A stretch of DNA of 64,000 nt from Apis mellifera (Eukaryota > Arthropoda > Insecta > Hymenoptera > Apidae). The notes under the pieces were generated by a model. It searched no databases. It saw only the letters and a list, made by a program, of their open reading frames with translations, and was not told where the DNA came from. The position numbers and the translations under genes were made by a program. This document shows positions 23,040-34,881 of this stretch, piece after piece. The stretch lies in assembly GCF_003254395.2 (NCBI RefSeq), contig NC_037645.1, positions 8,121,229-8,185,228 of the forward strand. Reading direction: 5' to 3'. How positions within the stretch are numbered: the stretch's first letter is position 1; each line of letters opens with the position of its first letter.

Positions 23040-23260
23040 CACTGAACGTTCATAGATTCTTTTTTATATCTTTCCACCCTCGAAGATTCTTTTCGAAGAG
23101 ATGGAGAAGCGATTTTGCTCGGTGGAATTAAAAATGTACGCACTATTTCGATACGGGTCTGCGTACCCCTTCTCCTCTTTATCTCCTTTTCGATCTTCGC
23201 GGGATGTGAGCAGAGTTGGTCATTGACCCGTTGAGAAAGTAACTCGAGTTTTAAACTTAC
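23040..23260. repeat. Dispersed relative of the 17.7-18.6 kb repeat
   Basis: CTCGAAGATTCTTTTCGAAG, GCGATTTTGCTCGGTGGAAT, TAAAAATGTACGCACTATTT, TTTCGATACGGG, and GGGATGTGAGCAGAGTTG follow the same order as the corresponding phrases at 17776-17873. The single copy is richer in GC than the array, so it may be closer to the ancestral unit. Confidence 0.55.
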
Positions 23261-23950
23261 TTCGAACAATTTAATTTTATTAAAATGAACGATAATTTAT
23301 TCCCTAGCTATTATCCCTTCTCGTACAACTATTTACCATTTTGCATTTATTACAATGTAATTTTATTTTGTGCAACACATTGTTTGAAACGAAAAGTTTC
23401 GACAAAGATAGGTGACAATAATTTCCTTCGTGCATAACTCCACGTTGGATGTTTTGTTGATAAAAAAAGCTGTAATTCGAAAATGATAAAAATGATATTC
23501 ATTTCGAAAAATATAATCGTCCAAGAGTGAAACGAATTTTCTAATTAATTATTTCGATATAACATTAATACAATCTCTATTCTAATACAAAATTTATTTT
23601 ATTTATATTAAAATTCTTTGGATTTCCTATCTCGATCTGCATTGAGGCTCAGAAAGCTTATAAATTAAACCTATCTCACGCCTTAATATATAAATAAAGA
23701 AATTATAGAATTATTAACTTAGAATTCTCCTAGATTCCTATATCCCGATGAAAACAAAAATTTCCAAACTTCCAGCTCGATTACTAAAAATTACTAATAA
23801 CCTGCCTAAGTAACAATAACAATATATACAATCACTTCTATAAGAATATAAACGAGAACGAGTTCCAATCTCGAATAAATTCGTCACAGTGTATTCTTCG
23901 AATTTCTTACGCAAATCTTCTCCCAAAAAATCGATCACAAGAATCGAAAT
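23261..23950. other. AT-rich unique DNA
   Basis: No gene recognised. A 216-codon minus-strand frame spans 23738-24388; its GC-rich half is proline/arginine/serine-rich and its AT-rich half unlike it, so it looks like chance. Confidence 0.4.
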
Positions 23951-24764
23951 CGAAGCGAAAGTGTGAAGCCCCTCGGGGGCGTAATCGTCCGAGATGGGAT
24001 CAAGATGAGTGGACCTGCGAGACAATTTCGTTCCTTCTTCCGCGCCGTTTCCGTTTACTTTACTCATCGAGCGTTTCGTGGATGGGAAGAGGAGAAAAGG
24101 AGGGGAGGAAGGGGTCGTAGCGAAAGTGGTTGCACCATTGCGATAAGGAACGCAATCCGATGCGCGTGCCAGATAAGTGGCTGATGCCTTTAGCGCGGGA
24201 GAGGGGAGGGGAGGGTGGGTGGATGTTTCCATGGGTCGAAAACGAGGGTTTCGAGGGACCCCCGTGACACCCTCCTCGTGTCTCTTCTGCCGACCGGCCA
24301 AAGCCGTGGATCGAATTATGCCCCCCGGGGGAGGATGGAGAAGTCGTTCACCAAACCAAATGGCTGGATTAAGCGGGCCCGGGGTCATTAATTGGTCAGA
24401 CTTTGACTTTCGACCAACCCTCCCCTCCGTCCTCGCTCGCCCGTGTCAAAGTCTTATTGGATTTGCGTTCCTCCTTATTGCCTCCCCTCTCTCCCTCTCC
24501 GTAAGTTCAAACTTATCTCTAGATTTTGTTGTAGCGAGCGAGTCGATTTTGTCGATAATTTTTGGAATAGTCGAAAGCGCGTAAAAAAAATTATATATTT
24601 ATGGTTATTTATGGTTATTTGATCGGTCATTTTTTTGAAACGATTGCTTCGTGCTTGTTGAATATCGTTGAAAAGAGAGATAAAGAAATAAAAGTAACGT
24701 GAAATATTAACGAGGCTAAAATTTCGAAAAGGAAAAAAAGATATTGAAATCAAAGGTATTCTCA
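23951..24764. other. CpG-rich island then AT-rich flank
   Basis: Positions 23960-24480 are GC-rich and unique, with GCCAGATAAG (GATA-type), GGGAGAGGGGAGGGGAGGG and a CAAAGTC cluster listed separately. The flank after 24570 is AT-rich and leads into the next array. Confidence 0.4.
24393..24455 (-). promoter_or_regulatory. Possible nuclear-receptor-type site cluster
   Basis: GACTTTGACTTTCG at 24393-24412 reads AAAGTCAAAGTC on the minus strand, a doubled CAAAGTC-like half-site. GTGTCAAAGTC follows on the plus strand about 40 bp later. The half-sites resemble those bound by HNF4/USP-type receptors. Purely motif-based. Confidence 0.2.
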
Positions 24765-24945
24765 AAATCGAAAGTTTATTCGATCGATCCGTCTAATTAG
24801 ATTTTTTATAATGAAGAAAATCGAAAGTTCATTCAATCGATTCGTTCATTGAATTTTTTTAATACGTCGCCTTCAAATCGCAAGGCAACCGAAATATTAT
24901 AACAATATATCAAAGTATAACTATATTATTACAATATTATTATTA

Positions 24946-25005
<60 letters not shown>

Positions 25006-25781
25006 AATATTATACCAAAGTATAACCAAGAAGAGATATGAAGACAAATGATAAAAATAATAATAAAAAAAAATATTGAAAGTTTATTCAATCGATCCGT
25101 CTAATTGAATTTTTCATAACGAAGAAAATCGCAAGGCAACCGAAATATTATAACCGAATATTATATCAAAATATAACCAAGAAGAGATATGAAGACAAAT
25201 GATAAAAATAATAATAATAATAATAAAAATGGAATCAAAAATACTCTCAAAATCGAAAGTTTATTCAATCGATCCGTCTAATTGAATTTTTCATAACGAA
25301 GAAAATCGCAAGACAACCGAAATATTATAACCGAATATTATACCAAAGTATAACCAAGAAGAGATATGAAGACAAATGATAAAAATAATAATAATAATAA
25401 TAAAAATGGAATCAAAGATACTCTCAAAATCGAAAGTCTATTCAATCGATCCGTCTAATTGAATTTTTTTAATATAGTATAACAAAATATAATTAAAAAG
25501 AGAGATGAGGACAAGTGATAAAAATAATAATAAAAAAAAAGTATGGAATCAAAGATACTCTCAAAATCGAAAGTCTATTCAATCCGTCTAATTGAATTTT
25601 TTTAATACGTCGCCTTAAAATCGCAAAATACGACCGAGATATTATAAAAATATAAAAAAAATCGAAAGTTCATTCAATCGATTCGTTCGTTGAATTTTTT
25701 TAACGCCTTCAAATCGCAAGGCAACCGAAATATAACAATATTATATCAAAGTATAACTATATTATTACAATATTATTATTA

Positions 25782-25814
<33 letters not shown>

Positions 25815-26188
25815 AATATTATACCAAAGTATAACCAAGAAGAGATATGAAGACAAATGATAAAAATAATAATAAAAAAAAATATCGAAAGTTTATTCAA
25901 TCGATCCGTTTAATTGAATTTTTCATAACGAAGAAAATCGCAAGGCAACCGAAATATTATAACCGAATATTATATCAAAATATAACCAAGAAGAGATATG
26001 AAGACAAATGATAAAAATAATAATAATAATAATAAAAATGGAATCAAAGATACTCTCAAAATCGAAAGTCTATTCAATCGATCCGTCTAATTGAATTTTT
26101 TATAACGAAGAAAATCGCAAGGCAACCGAAATATTATATGAAAGTATAACCATATTATTACAATATTATTATTACAATATTATTATTA

Positions 26189-26233
<45 letters not shown>

Positions 26234-26830
26234 AATATTATACCAAAGTATAACCAAAAAGAAATATGAAGACAAATGATAATAAAATGAAAATAAATGA
26301 TAAAAAAATAATAATAAAAAAAATATGGAATCAAAAATATTGTCAAAATCGAAAGTCTATTCAATCGATCCGTCTAATTGAATTTTTTTAATACGTCGCC
26401 TTCAAATCGCAAAATATGACCGAGATATTATAAAAATATAAAGAAAATCGAAAGTCTATCCAATCGATCCATCTAATTGAATTTTTTTAATACGTCGCCT
26501 TCAAATCGCAAAATACGACCGAGATATTATAAAAATATAAAGAAAATCGAAAGTCTATTCAATCGATCCGTCTAATTGAATTTTTTTAATACGTCGCAAT
26601 TCAAATCGCAAAATACGACCGAGATATTATAAAAATATAAAGAAAATCGAAAGTTCATTCAATCGATTCGTACATTCAATTTTTTTAATTCGTCGCCTTC
26701 TAATCGAAATATTATAACAAAGTATAACTAAAAAGAGAGATGAAGACAAGTGATAAAAATAATAATAAAAAAGATACTCTCAAAATCGAAAGTATATTCA
26801 ATTGTTCCGTCTTATGAATTTTTGTAAAAA
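24765..26830. repeat. Large minisatellite array with an approximately 840-bp higher-order unit
   Basis: About 14 units carry TTCAATCGATCCGTCTAATT and AAAATCGCAAGGCAACCGAA, with CCAAGAAGAGATATGAAGAC and (TAA/ATT)n. The block from about 24829 (ATTCAATCGATTCGTTCATT, long ATT tract, then three units) recurs from about 25669 in the same order. The basic unit is about 170 bp. The ATT tracts lie at about 24946-25004, 25780-25812 and 26188-26231. Confidence 0.95.
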
Positions 26831-28600
26831 TCGCAAATGATGACCGAAATATTACCAACTCGCATCGATACATTTCGTCCAACTCACTGTACAGACTTAC
26901 TACGCGATGTATATAGGAGGGAAAGTGGGGGAGCGTGTCTCCACGGAGGGAAAGTCTCCGCGTGTTTCTTTCTGATGTTTCGTGAAACGATATTTCATCC
27001 TTCCTCGAAGTCACGCTCCTCCTCGAGAGAGAGATGATGTATGATCGGTCACCGAGGGCCGGGGAATCACGCGAGAGGACTCGATAGTGAATCGAGCAGC
27101 CTCGAGGATCTCGAAACATCCCGTCGTCTCATGGCGAATCTTTCTTCGAGAAAAGAAAGAGAGAGGGAGAGAGAGATAAAAAAAAAAACATAGTTACGCC
27201 GTCGTACATTATATCACGGACATTGTGTTTGTACGAGCCCCACCATGTGTCAACGTCTTATTCTTATTCTTAGGGGGGGTCTATAGAGAAGCCTGGGAAA
27301 AGGTTTGAGGGAGTACATTATTATACTCCCGGCTCCATTATGGTGTAGCTCGAGTAGTACAACATTAAAATGTTGATAAATCGTGTCTGGCAGTTGCTCC
27401 AAAGAGAAAGGGAAGAAAAAGAAGAGGAGGAGGAGGAAACACACCTCCACGTCTTTTTCCCAATCTCGATCTTAAAAAACATCAACCCCCGTGAAAATAA
27501 CGCGCCCCCTAACGCAGGTAGAATAGAGTCCAACAAAGGGAAGGAGGCACGGGATTGGAGAAGAACTATTCCTAACTGTTTCGAGGATGAGATAAAAATG
27601 GAACCGTTGTCAACAGGTATGCGTCCTAAGTCACGATTCTTATTACGGTTTTTCTCCACCGAATTAGATGCTCCGTATAATCGTGTCAGCTAAAAGTAAT
27701 TTTTCACGCTTTATCCATCCAACTTTCTTCTAAACTCTTGTGTTTTATCTTGCATCGGTTATTTATATAAAAGCAAGAAAAATTCTTTGCTTTTCATACC
27801 AAAGAGGTTGAAGAATGCCAACTGTAAGAAGACCATTATTTCGAAATCGAAATAAATCGCAATTCGTGAACGACTTCACCGAAATTTTATTCCTGCTTTT
27901 ACCAAATTTTATTTCACACCTACTTCTTTCTCTTCTTATATTTTTCATTTATTTTATTTATCTCAAACAATAAAACAAGTGCAACGTAATATATAATATC
28001 TGAAAAACGCAAGAGAAAAGGAGACCTGGAAATCACTGATACCCTCGAATACACGAATATCGAATGTGGCTGGAAGAGGAGGCACACGGAATGATCAATG
28101 AAATAGGCCGCGACTTGCGTGGGCCATCGTTGCTCGCGCGGAGGAGGGTCACCGTCTCGTAATTGATAGACCGGGACGGAAGGGGGAGGGGAATAATGGC
28201 GGACGATTTGTCCGGGTTACCCGAACACAATCGGACTTATTGCCGGCGAACGGATGCATCGCATTCGTAATCCTTTATGGCTCGCGTGGCTGCCTGTGTG
28301 TTGAGGGGGAGGGGGAGGGAGGCATACGCCGTCCACACGGACACCCACACACATGTTTGAGCGGGGGGAAGACGCTCCTTTGGAAAAGTGTCTTGTTACC
28401 CAGGCCGATATTAATCCAGGCCCATTAAAAACTGGACGAGTGAAAAATAGTGGCGCAAAAGGAGCGCAGCATCCTTGGCCCGGCCGTCGTTGGGCTACCT
28501 GTGTTCGGATGGATGATCGCTTTGGATACCGGTTGCGTCTCTCTCTCTCTTTCCATTCCTCTTTCGGCCATCCCTTGGCGAAGCTTTTTACTTTTTTTCG
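26831..28600. other. CpG-rich unique islands
   Basis: Two GC-rich parts (26900-27120 and 28040-28560) are separated by purine- and AT-rich DNA. They contain GAGAGAGGGAGAGAGAGA near 27160 and (AGG)n near 27423. The second part has TCGTAATTGATAGACCGGG and GCATTCGTAATCCTTTATGG, homeodomain-type words in unique sequence. No gene recognised; frames up to 141 codons are arginine-rich and overlapped on both strands. Confidence 0.4.
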
Positions 28601-28604
28601 CGGT

Positions 28605-29855
28605 GAAGAAAAATTGTTTTCAATTGTTTTTAATTGTTTCATTGAAAATTTGAAAATTGTTTTATATAAGGATTAAGAAATCGTGAGGATAAATTGTAAT
28701 TTAATTTTCGTCGGTAAGAAGGAATCTTGGATCTTGATAGAATCGTGGAAATTGTTTTTAATTATTTTCAATTGTTTCATTGAAAATTTGAAAATTGTTT
28801 TATATAAGGATTAATCGGTTGGATAAGAAATCGTGAGGATAAATTGTAATTTAATTTTCGTCGGTAAGAACGAATCTTGGATCTTGAGAGAGTCGTTAGA
28901 ATGGTGGAAATTGTTTTTAATTATTTTCAATTGTTTTATTGAAAATTTGAAAATTGTTTTATATAAGGATTAATCGGTTGGATAAGAAATCGTGAGGATA
29001 AATTGTAATTTAATTTTCGTCGGTAAGAAGGAATCTTGGATCTTGATAGAATCGTGGAAATTGTTTTTAATTATTTTCAATTGTTTCATTGAAAATTTGA
29101 AAATTGTTTTATATAAGGATTAATCGGTTGGATAAGAAATCGTGAGGATAAATTGTAATTTAATTTTCGTCGGTAAGAAGGAATCTTGGATCTTGATAGA
29201 TTCGTTAAAATCGTGGAAATTGTTTTTAATTATTTTCAATTGTTTCATTTCATATAAGGATTAATCGGTTGGATAAGGTTGGATAAGAAATCGTGAGGAT
29301 AAATTATAATTTAATTTTCATCGGTAAGAAGGAATCTTGAATCTTGATAGATTCGTTAGAATCGTGGAAATTGTTTTTAATTATTTTCAATTGTTTCATT
29401 TCATATAAGGATTAATCAGTTGGATAAGGTTGGATAAGAAATCGTGAGGATAAATTGTAATTTAATTTTCATCGGTAAAAACAAATCTTATATCTTGATA
29501 GAGTCGTTAGAATCGTGAAAATTGTTTTTAATCGTTTCGTGATATCGCGAAAATTTGAAAATTGTTTTGTACAAGGATTAATCAATTGGATAAGGTATCA
29601 TAGTGCAATAACGTGAAAAAGAAAAATCGTGAGGATAAATTGTAATTTAATTTTCGTCGGTAAAAACGAATCTTGGATCTTGATAGATTCGTTAGAATGG
29701 TGGAAATTGTTTTTAATTATTTTCAATTGTTTCATTTCATATAAGGATTAATCGGTTGGATAAGATTGGATAAGAAATCGTGAGGATAAATTGTAATTTA
29801 ATTTTCGTCGGTAAAAACGAATCTTATATCTTGATAGAGTCGTTAGAATGGTGGA
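28605..29855. repeat. About 150-bp minisatellite, 8 copies
   Basis: GTGAGGATAAATTGTAATTT recurs at about 28682, 28843, 28994, 29142, 29292, 29443, 29628 and 29779. Each unit also has GTCGGTAAGAAGGAATCTTG, a GTTTTTAATTATTTTCAATT block and TATAAGGATTAATCGGTTGG. Later copies lack the GAAAATTTGAAAATTG segment and show a doubled GGATAAGGTTGGATAAG. Confidence 0.95.
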
Positions 29856-29954
29856 AATCAAAACTTGGTTCAGAACAGGAAGCGAGGAACGATCGAGAAC
29901 AACCTGTGTATACATACATATATATATCACGTGTATACACCGCGAACGAGGAGA

Positions 29955-29976
29955 ATCCTAGGAAGTCCCCTAGGAT
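29955..29976. other. Perfect 8-bp hairpin
   Basis: ATCCTAGG and CCTAGGAT enclose the 6-nt loop AAGTCC. CCTAGG is itself palindromic. Confidence 0.7.
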
Positions 29977-30052
29977 GAATGGTGCGGTAGGGGTCTAAGT
30001 TTCTTCTAACTAGGAGCAGACACCTAACTCTAGCTCACCGCATAATGTTCCC
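29977..30052 (+). ncRNA. Possible microRNA-like hairpin
   Basis: The arm GAATGGTGCGGTAGGGGTC (about 29977-29995) can pair imperfectly with AGCTCACCGCATAATGTTC (about 30032-30050). The core is TGCGGT/ACCGCA with short paired ends, around a loop of about 36 nt. I do not recognise a known mature microRNA seed. It may be chance structure. Confidence 0.2.
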
Positions 30053-30559
30053 ATTCGTCATGAGCCTCTCTGTCTTTCTCTCTCTTTCTCTCTCTCTCTC
30101 TCTGTCTGTTCCAGCGGGGTTCGTGGCGTGGAACCGCATAATATGGGGCCCGGTGGGGCCCTTCCACCGGGCTACATTGGGGGTGGTCCCCGAGTCTTGG
30201 AAGGACGCCACGCTGGGAGAGACGAGAACTCCCTAATTGAAACGTTCTCTTTCATTTATTATTCGGAGGCAGGGAGATGTCATCTTCCTTCCACGGAATT
30301 GAAACGGGTTCGCCGTTCGACGGCCAACGCCCTTCTTCGAAGGAAGAAGGGGACGAGATTCCTCCGCGCGATTCTTTCGTCGGGGAAAGAAAGAAATTAC
30401 GTATAAACGTAATTGTATCGTCTTAATGGAAATGGATGAGAAGGAGTAGAGATTTTGTACGCTACGAGGATTTCGAAGTTGCGAATATAGGTCGAGATTT
30501 CGAGGATTTCTATTTTGATCGATAAATTTCTTTGATTCGAATTAGATCACATTTTTTTT

Positions 30560-31815
30560 TGGTTTCTTTCATCTATTTTCGATTCTTCATCTCTTCTTTA
30601 CAAAATGAAAACAATTATATCCGAAGATAATAGATTGATCCTCTTCTTTTATCTCTTCCTTACAAAATGAAAACAATAATACGCAAACATAATAGGTTGA
30701 CCTTTTCTTTGAATTTTTAACTCTTTCTTATAAAATGAAAACAATAATATGTAAAGATAATAGATTGACCTGTTCCTTTAATTTTTAACTCTTTCTTATA
30801 AAATGAAAACAATAATTGTTGTAATATCCAAACATAATAGATTGACAGATCCTCTTTTTTGAATTTTTATCTCTTCCTTACAAAATGAAAACAATAATTA
30901 TAATAACCATAATAAATTGATAAATCCTCTTTTTTGAATTTTCATTTCTTCTTTACAAAATAAAAACAATAATATTTAAACATAATAGATTGACAGATCC
31001 TTTTGAATTTTCATCTCTTCCTTACAAAATGAAAACAATAATTGTAATGTCCATAATAAATAGATTGATAGATTCTTTTCTTTGAATTTTTATCTCTTCC
31101 TTACAAAATGAAAACAATAATTGTAATATTCAAACATATTAGATTGATAAATCCTTTTTTTTGAATTTTTATCTCTTCCTTACAAAATGAAAACAATAAT
31201 ATCCAAATATAATAGATTGACAGATCCTTTTGAATTTTCATCTCTTCCTTACAAAATGAAAACAATAATTGTAATGTCCATAATAAATAGATTGATAGAT
31301 TCTTTTCTTTGAATTTTTATCTCTTCCTTACAAAATGAAAACAATAATTGTAATATTCAAACATATTAGATTGATAAATCCTTTTTTTTGAATTTTTATC
31401 TCTTCCTTACAAAATGAAAACAATAATTGTAATATCTAAAAATAATACATTGATAGATCCTTTTTTTTGAATTTTTATCTCTTCCTTACAAAATGAAAAC
31501 AATAATATTCAAACATAATAGATTGACAGATCCTTTTGAATGTTCATCTCTTCCTTACAAAATGAAAACGACAATTGCTATAACATCCAAAAGTAATAAA
31601 TTAACAGATATCAGATCACTTACTTGTGATCCTTTAAACTAAATCCTTTCCTCCCATTTTCAAATTCACTCTTTTAAATTTCCATCTTCAAAATGAAAAC
31701 AATAATATCAATAGATTGAGAGATCCTCTTCTTTACAAAATGAAAACGACAATTGCTATAACATCCAAAAGTAATAAATTAACAGATACTAGATCACTTT
31801 AAACTAAATCCTTTC
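30560..31815. repeat. About 75-bp minisatellite, 16 copies, trimeric higher-order section
   Basis: TTACAAAATGAAAACAATAA recurs about 16 times from 30600 to 31735. The block 30988-31214 is repeated almost exactly at 31215-31441 (period 227 bp, three monomers). Other phrases are AATAGATTGACAGATCCTTT and TTGAATTTTTATCTCTTCC. The last copies contain an extra GACAATTGCTATAACATCC block, seen twice. Confidence 0.95.
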
Positions 31816-33721
31816 CTCCCATTTTCAATTCCACTCCTTTAAATTTTCATCCCTTCCTTTTACAACAATTCTTACAATACAAATAACACACTTAACGACT
31901 AACCAAAGATAAATTCTGTCGCATTTACGAAATCTTAAAAAAAGAAAGAAACCTCTTTACTTCCACAAAACCTTCCCTCTTTCAAAATTCAAAAGAGAAA
32001 AGAAGAAGAAGAAGACGGAATTAATTCGTTCGCTCCCGATTTCCGGGGTATTAATATAATAGGTGGACGAGTGAGTGGCTGTGGCACGTACAGGTAGGCG
32101 AACAAAGCAAATGGGATTGGCGGACAACAATGTGTGCATGCAGGGACGAGATTCGATCTACGGGGGTAGATACGCATCAACGACAACAACAACAACAACA
32201 ACAACAACGCGGATTTTCTGGTGGTATCTGGTGGAATAGGAGAAGAGGAGGGGGAAGGGAAGGAGGAGGAGGCACGCGGTGGCTTGCAGTTAGCGGATAA
32301 GATCTGTTCATCCCCCTAACGGGAGGGTAGGACATCGCGGTTTCAACGTCACTCCCATCAACTCGCTCCTCTTTCTCCTCCCTCCTCCAGGTTGGACGAG
32401 AAAACGCTTTTATACGCCGCTCGTTTCGCTTTACTGCCGCGATACTTGGGGGAGGGTGGGTTGAGGGTGACTGCCTGCACAGCCAGGCCTCCCTCGATCC
32501 CCCACCACATTTTTGCCAAGAAGCAGTTTCGCGAAACGGCAACCGGAGGGAAATTTGAATTTCTCCTACGTGCAATTTTTGATACGCCGCTTGCACACGA
32601 TCGTTCTTCTTTTTTTTTTTTCTTCCTTCCTTTTCGACAATTATATCGTGAAAAATTCCAATTCCATTATCCACATCTTACACAGGGAACGAGGAAGGGG
32701 AGAATATTCGATATTGATTGAATTTTAAGTACATGAAAGAACATTTTCCTTCTTTTAAATTGAATAAAATTAATAATAATTCGATGGTAAAAATATGTAA
32801 TGCTGTTCAATTACCGCGAGATTTCTTCGATTTTTTTATCTAATCGGCAACAATAATCCTCTCTTTCGAGAGAAAGAGAGAGAGAGAGAGAGAATCCTAA
32901 AAATCTCCCATTAATTCGCGCGAGATGGCGGTATCGCGACAAAGGTTACAGGCTCATCTCTCCTTTTATTATTCTCCCGGCAGTCCACCGTAAAAATTCT
33001 AATTTCGCCAACCCTTTTTCGCGTGCGCCGCAGCCCGCCCGTATATCTATGCCGCTCCCTTATCGGGCTTTATGGTCTTATATACGTTATACTTTATATT
33101 TTATAGCGTATACACCTTTCCACCCGCCCCAACAGCCTCGGCCAACCCCTGTCTCGCGTATATACCCTCTCTCTTTTTTCCCTCCCCCCTTCGCCCCCGT
33201 TGTGTGTTCGTTCAGCGGTTGCATGCACGCCGTTCCTCGAGGCGCGGGATATTATGCCGTTGGCGTAGCTTCCACCACTCTGCTTCCTCCCTCTCTCTCT
33301 CTCTCTCAATCTCTCTGTCCATATCTTCCTCGAGCATCTCTGTTCGAGCGACGCACGCGTTCGAACGTCCCGCGCGCCGGCGGACGTTGGAGCATGCGCG
33401 CATGCGCGTGCCGGCCGCGCGGCAAAAGAGAAACATTTTTCCGGGGCATTACTTTTATCGCTCTTGGTTTCGTTCTCGTACGTGAGCCCCGTGCCGCGAT
33501 ACTATCCGTTAATTAATTGCCAAAGGTGGAGAGAGAGAGGGGGGGAGGAGGAGTGGAAAAAAAGTGGAGTGGAAGAGGGAAGGAAAGGGAAGGCGAGGGA
33601 ATCGTCGAAGGGATCGGTTTCGACGTGCGCGACGTGTTGCGCATGCGCGCGAATACGAGTCTCTCGTGCAAAATGGCAGTTTCGAAACCAAGACATCTTG
33701 GCTCAAGAATCGCGACAATAT
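31816..33721. other. Mixed unique DNA and CpG-rich island
   Basis: (CAA)n at about 32177-32208, (GA)n at 32873-32893 and (CT)n at about 33290-33307. Positions 32930-33500 are CpG-rich and unique, including ATGCGCGCATGCGCG. Frames up to 165 codons on both strands are low-complexity or arginine-rich. No gene recognised. Confidence 0.4.
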
Positions 33722-33977
33722 ACAACCGTTCGTTGACATGGAAAAGCGGTCCCTACTTCCAAGATAGCTTACTAGAGATAAGTTATTAAACTTGGAAGGG
33801 AAAAGGTGATCGTTTAATTTCCTCGAGATAAAGAGGAAACGGCGCGAAATTCAAAAACGTTTCTTTCGTAAAATTTTAAAAAGCTCGACAATTTCCCAAA
33901 GAGAGTATTCGAAACGAAAAACAAATTCGCGTTTAATAATGCAACGAAAGGACAGATCATCCACGATCTCTAAGATA
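33722..33977 (+). repeat. Left arm of long inverted repeat
   Basis: This 256-bp arm, starting ACAACCGTTCGTTGACATGG and ending near ATCCACGATCTCTAAGATA, is the reverse complement of 34623-34881 with modest divergence (small indels, substitutions). The flanks outside the arms do not match, so the boundaries are sharp. An inverted duplication or decayed fold-back element would look like this, and a transcript across it would form a long hairpin. Confidence 0.95.
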
Positions 33978-34622
33978 GCAACACTCGGAATGAATCGATG
34001 AGAAACCGATTCGAAGAAAAATGTACCGACAAACGACGAAGCTCGCGATCGATTGATCCTCGTCAAGATGGAAGATAACTCCTACTCTCTCTCTCTGTGC
34101 CATTGGATTCGAAGATGTTGGGAATCTAATCGCGGCACGCGAAACGACTAATTACTCGTCCCACGCACAGGTAATCCTGGCAGCGTGACTGACAGATACG
34201 ATTGAGAAGGGGCCACGATTATCACTCGTCATTGGCGCGGCCGGCGTGGCTTCCATGGTAGTCGATGTCATCTCGATATCGGGTTATCGTATCAGATATA
34301 CACGTCCATATCCCGCAAGGGGTATTACGATTCACTTCGGCACAATGGATATTGTTGGCGAGTGACGTGTGACTGACAGACGCGGCTTTTGCAGAATGCC
34401 TGCTCAGAATCCCTCCCCCCCTCCACCCTCTGTTATCTATCGCCCGCCGAAGGATATGGATATTTCGAAAACGATTCGATCTTGGCCGACGAATTATATA
34501 GGCCGCGAAAAATATTAATAATAATAGTTGAGGGAGGAAACTATTCTTTCCCTTTCCATCCTTTCTACGAAAACTATTATTATATTCTTATATTTAAACA
34601 ACGAATTATACGGAATATTACG
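33978..34622. other. Unique 645-bp spacer of the inverted repeat
   Basis: Partly GC-rich unique DNA. GTGACTGACAGA occurs twice (about 34187 and 34370). It also has GGTAATCCTGGCAG, CATTGGCGCGGCCGGCGTGG and GGGTTATCGTATCAGATATA. No transposase-like frame is present, so an autonomous element is not supported. Confidence 0.7.
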
Positions 34623-34881
34623 TATCTTAGATCGTGGATGATCTGTCCTTTCGTTGCATTATTAAACGTGAATTTGTTTTTCGAATACTTTCGATTCTTT
34701 CTCCGGGAAATTGAAGTCGAGTTTTTTAAAATTTTAAGAGAGAAACATTTTTGAATTTCGCGCCGTTTCCTCTTTATCTCGAGAAAATTAAACGATCACC
34801 TTTTCCTTTCCAAGTTTAATAACTTATCTTGTAAGTTATCTTGGAAGTAGGGAACGCTTTTCCATGTCAACGAACGGTTGT
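34623..34881 (-). repeat. Right arm of long inverted repeat
   Basis: Reverse complement of 33722-33977. Frames read through the two arms on opposite strands end in nearly the same peptide (FKILRKKRF and FKILREKHF). That similarity comes from the duplication, not from a conserved gene. It has a small internal insertion ACTTATCTTGTAAGTTATC absent in that form from the left arm. Confidence 0.95.

Larger units (their letters stand above)
29856..30555. other. GC-rich unique island
   Basis: Unique DNA with CT-rich tract 30070-30104 and GGGGCCCGGTGGGGCCC near 30147. Two hairpins near the start are listed separately. The frames here are not convincing. Confidence 0.4.

Noticed and set aside
23738..24388. 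216-codon minus-strand frame, the longest in the window
   Set aside because: It spans a composition boundary, has no domain, and its two halves have unrelated composition.
33851..34754. Two similar frames on opposite strands suggesting a conserved small protein
   Set aside because: They lie in the two arms of the inverted repeat, so the similarity follows from the duplication.
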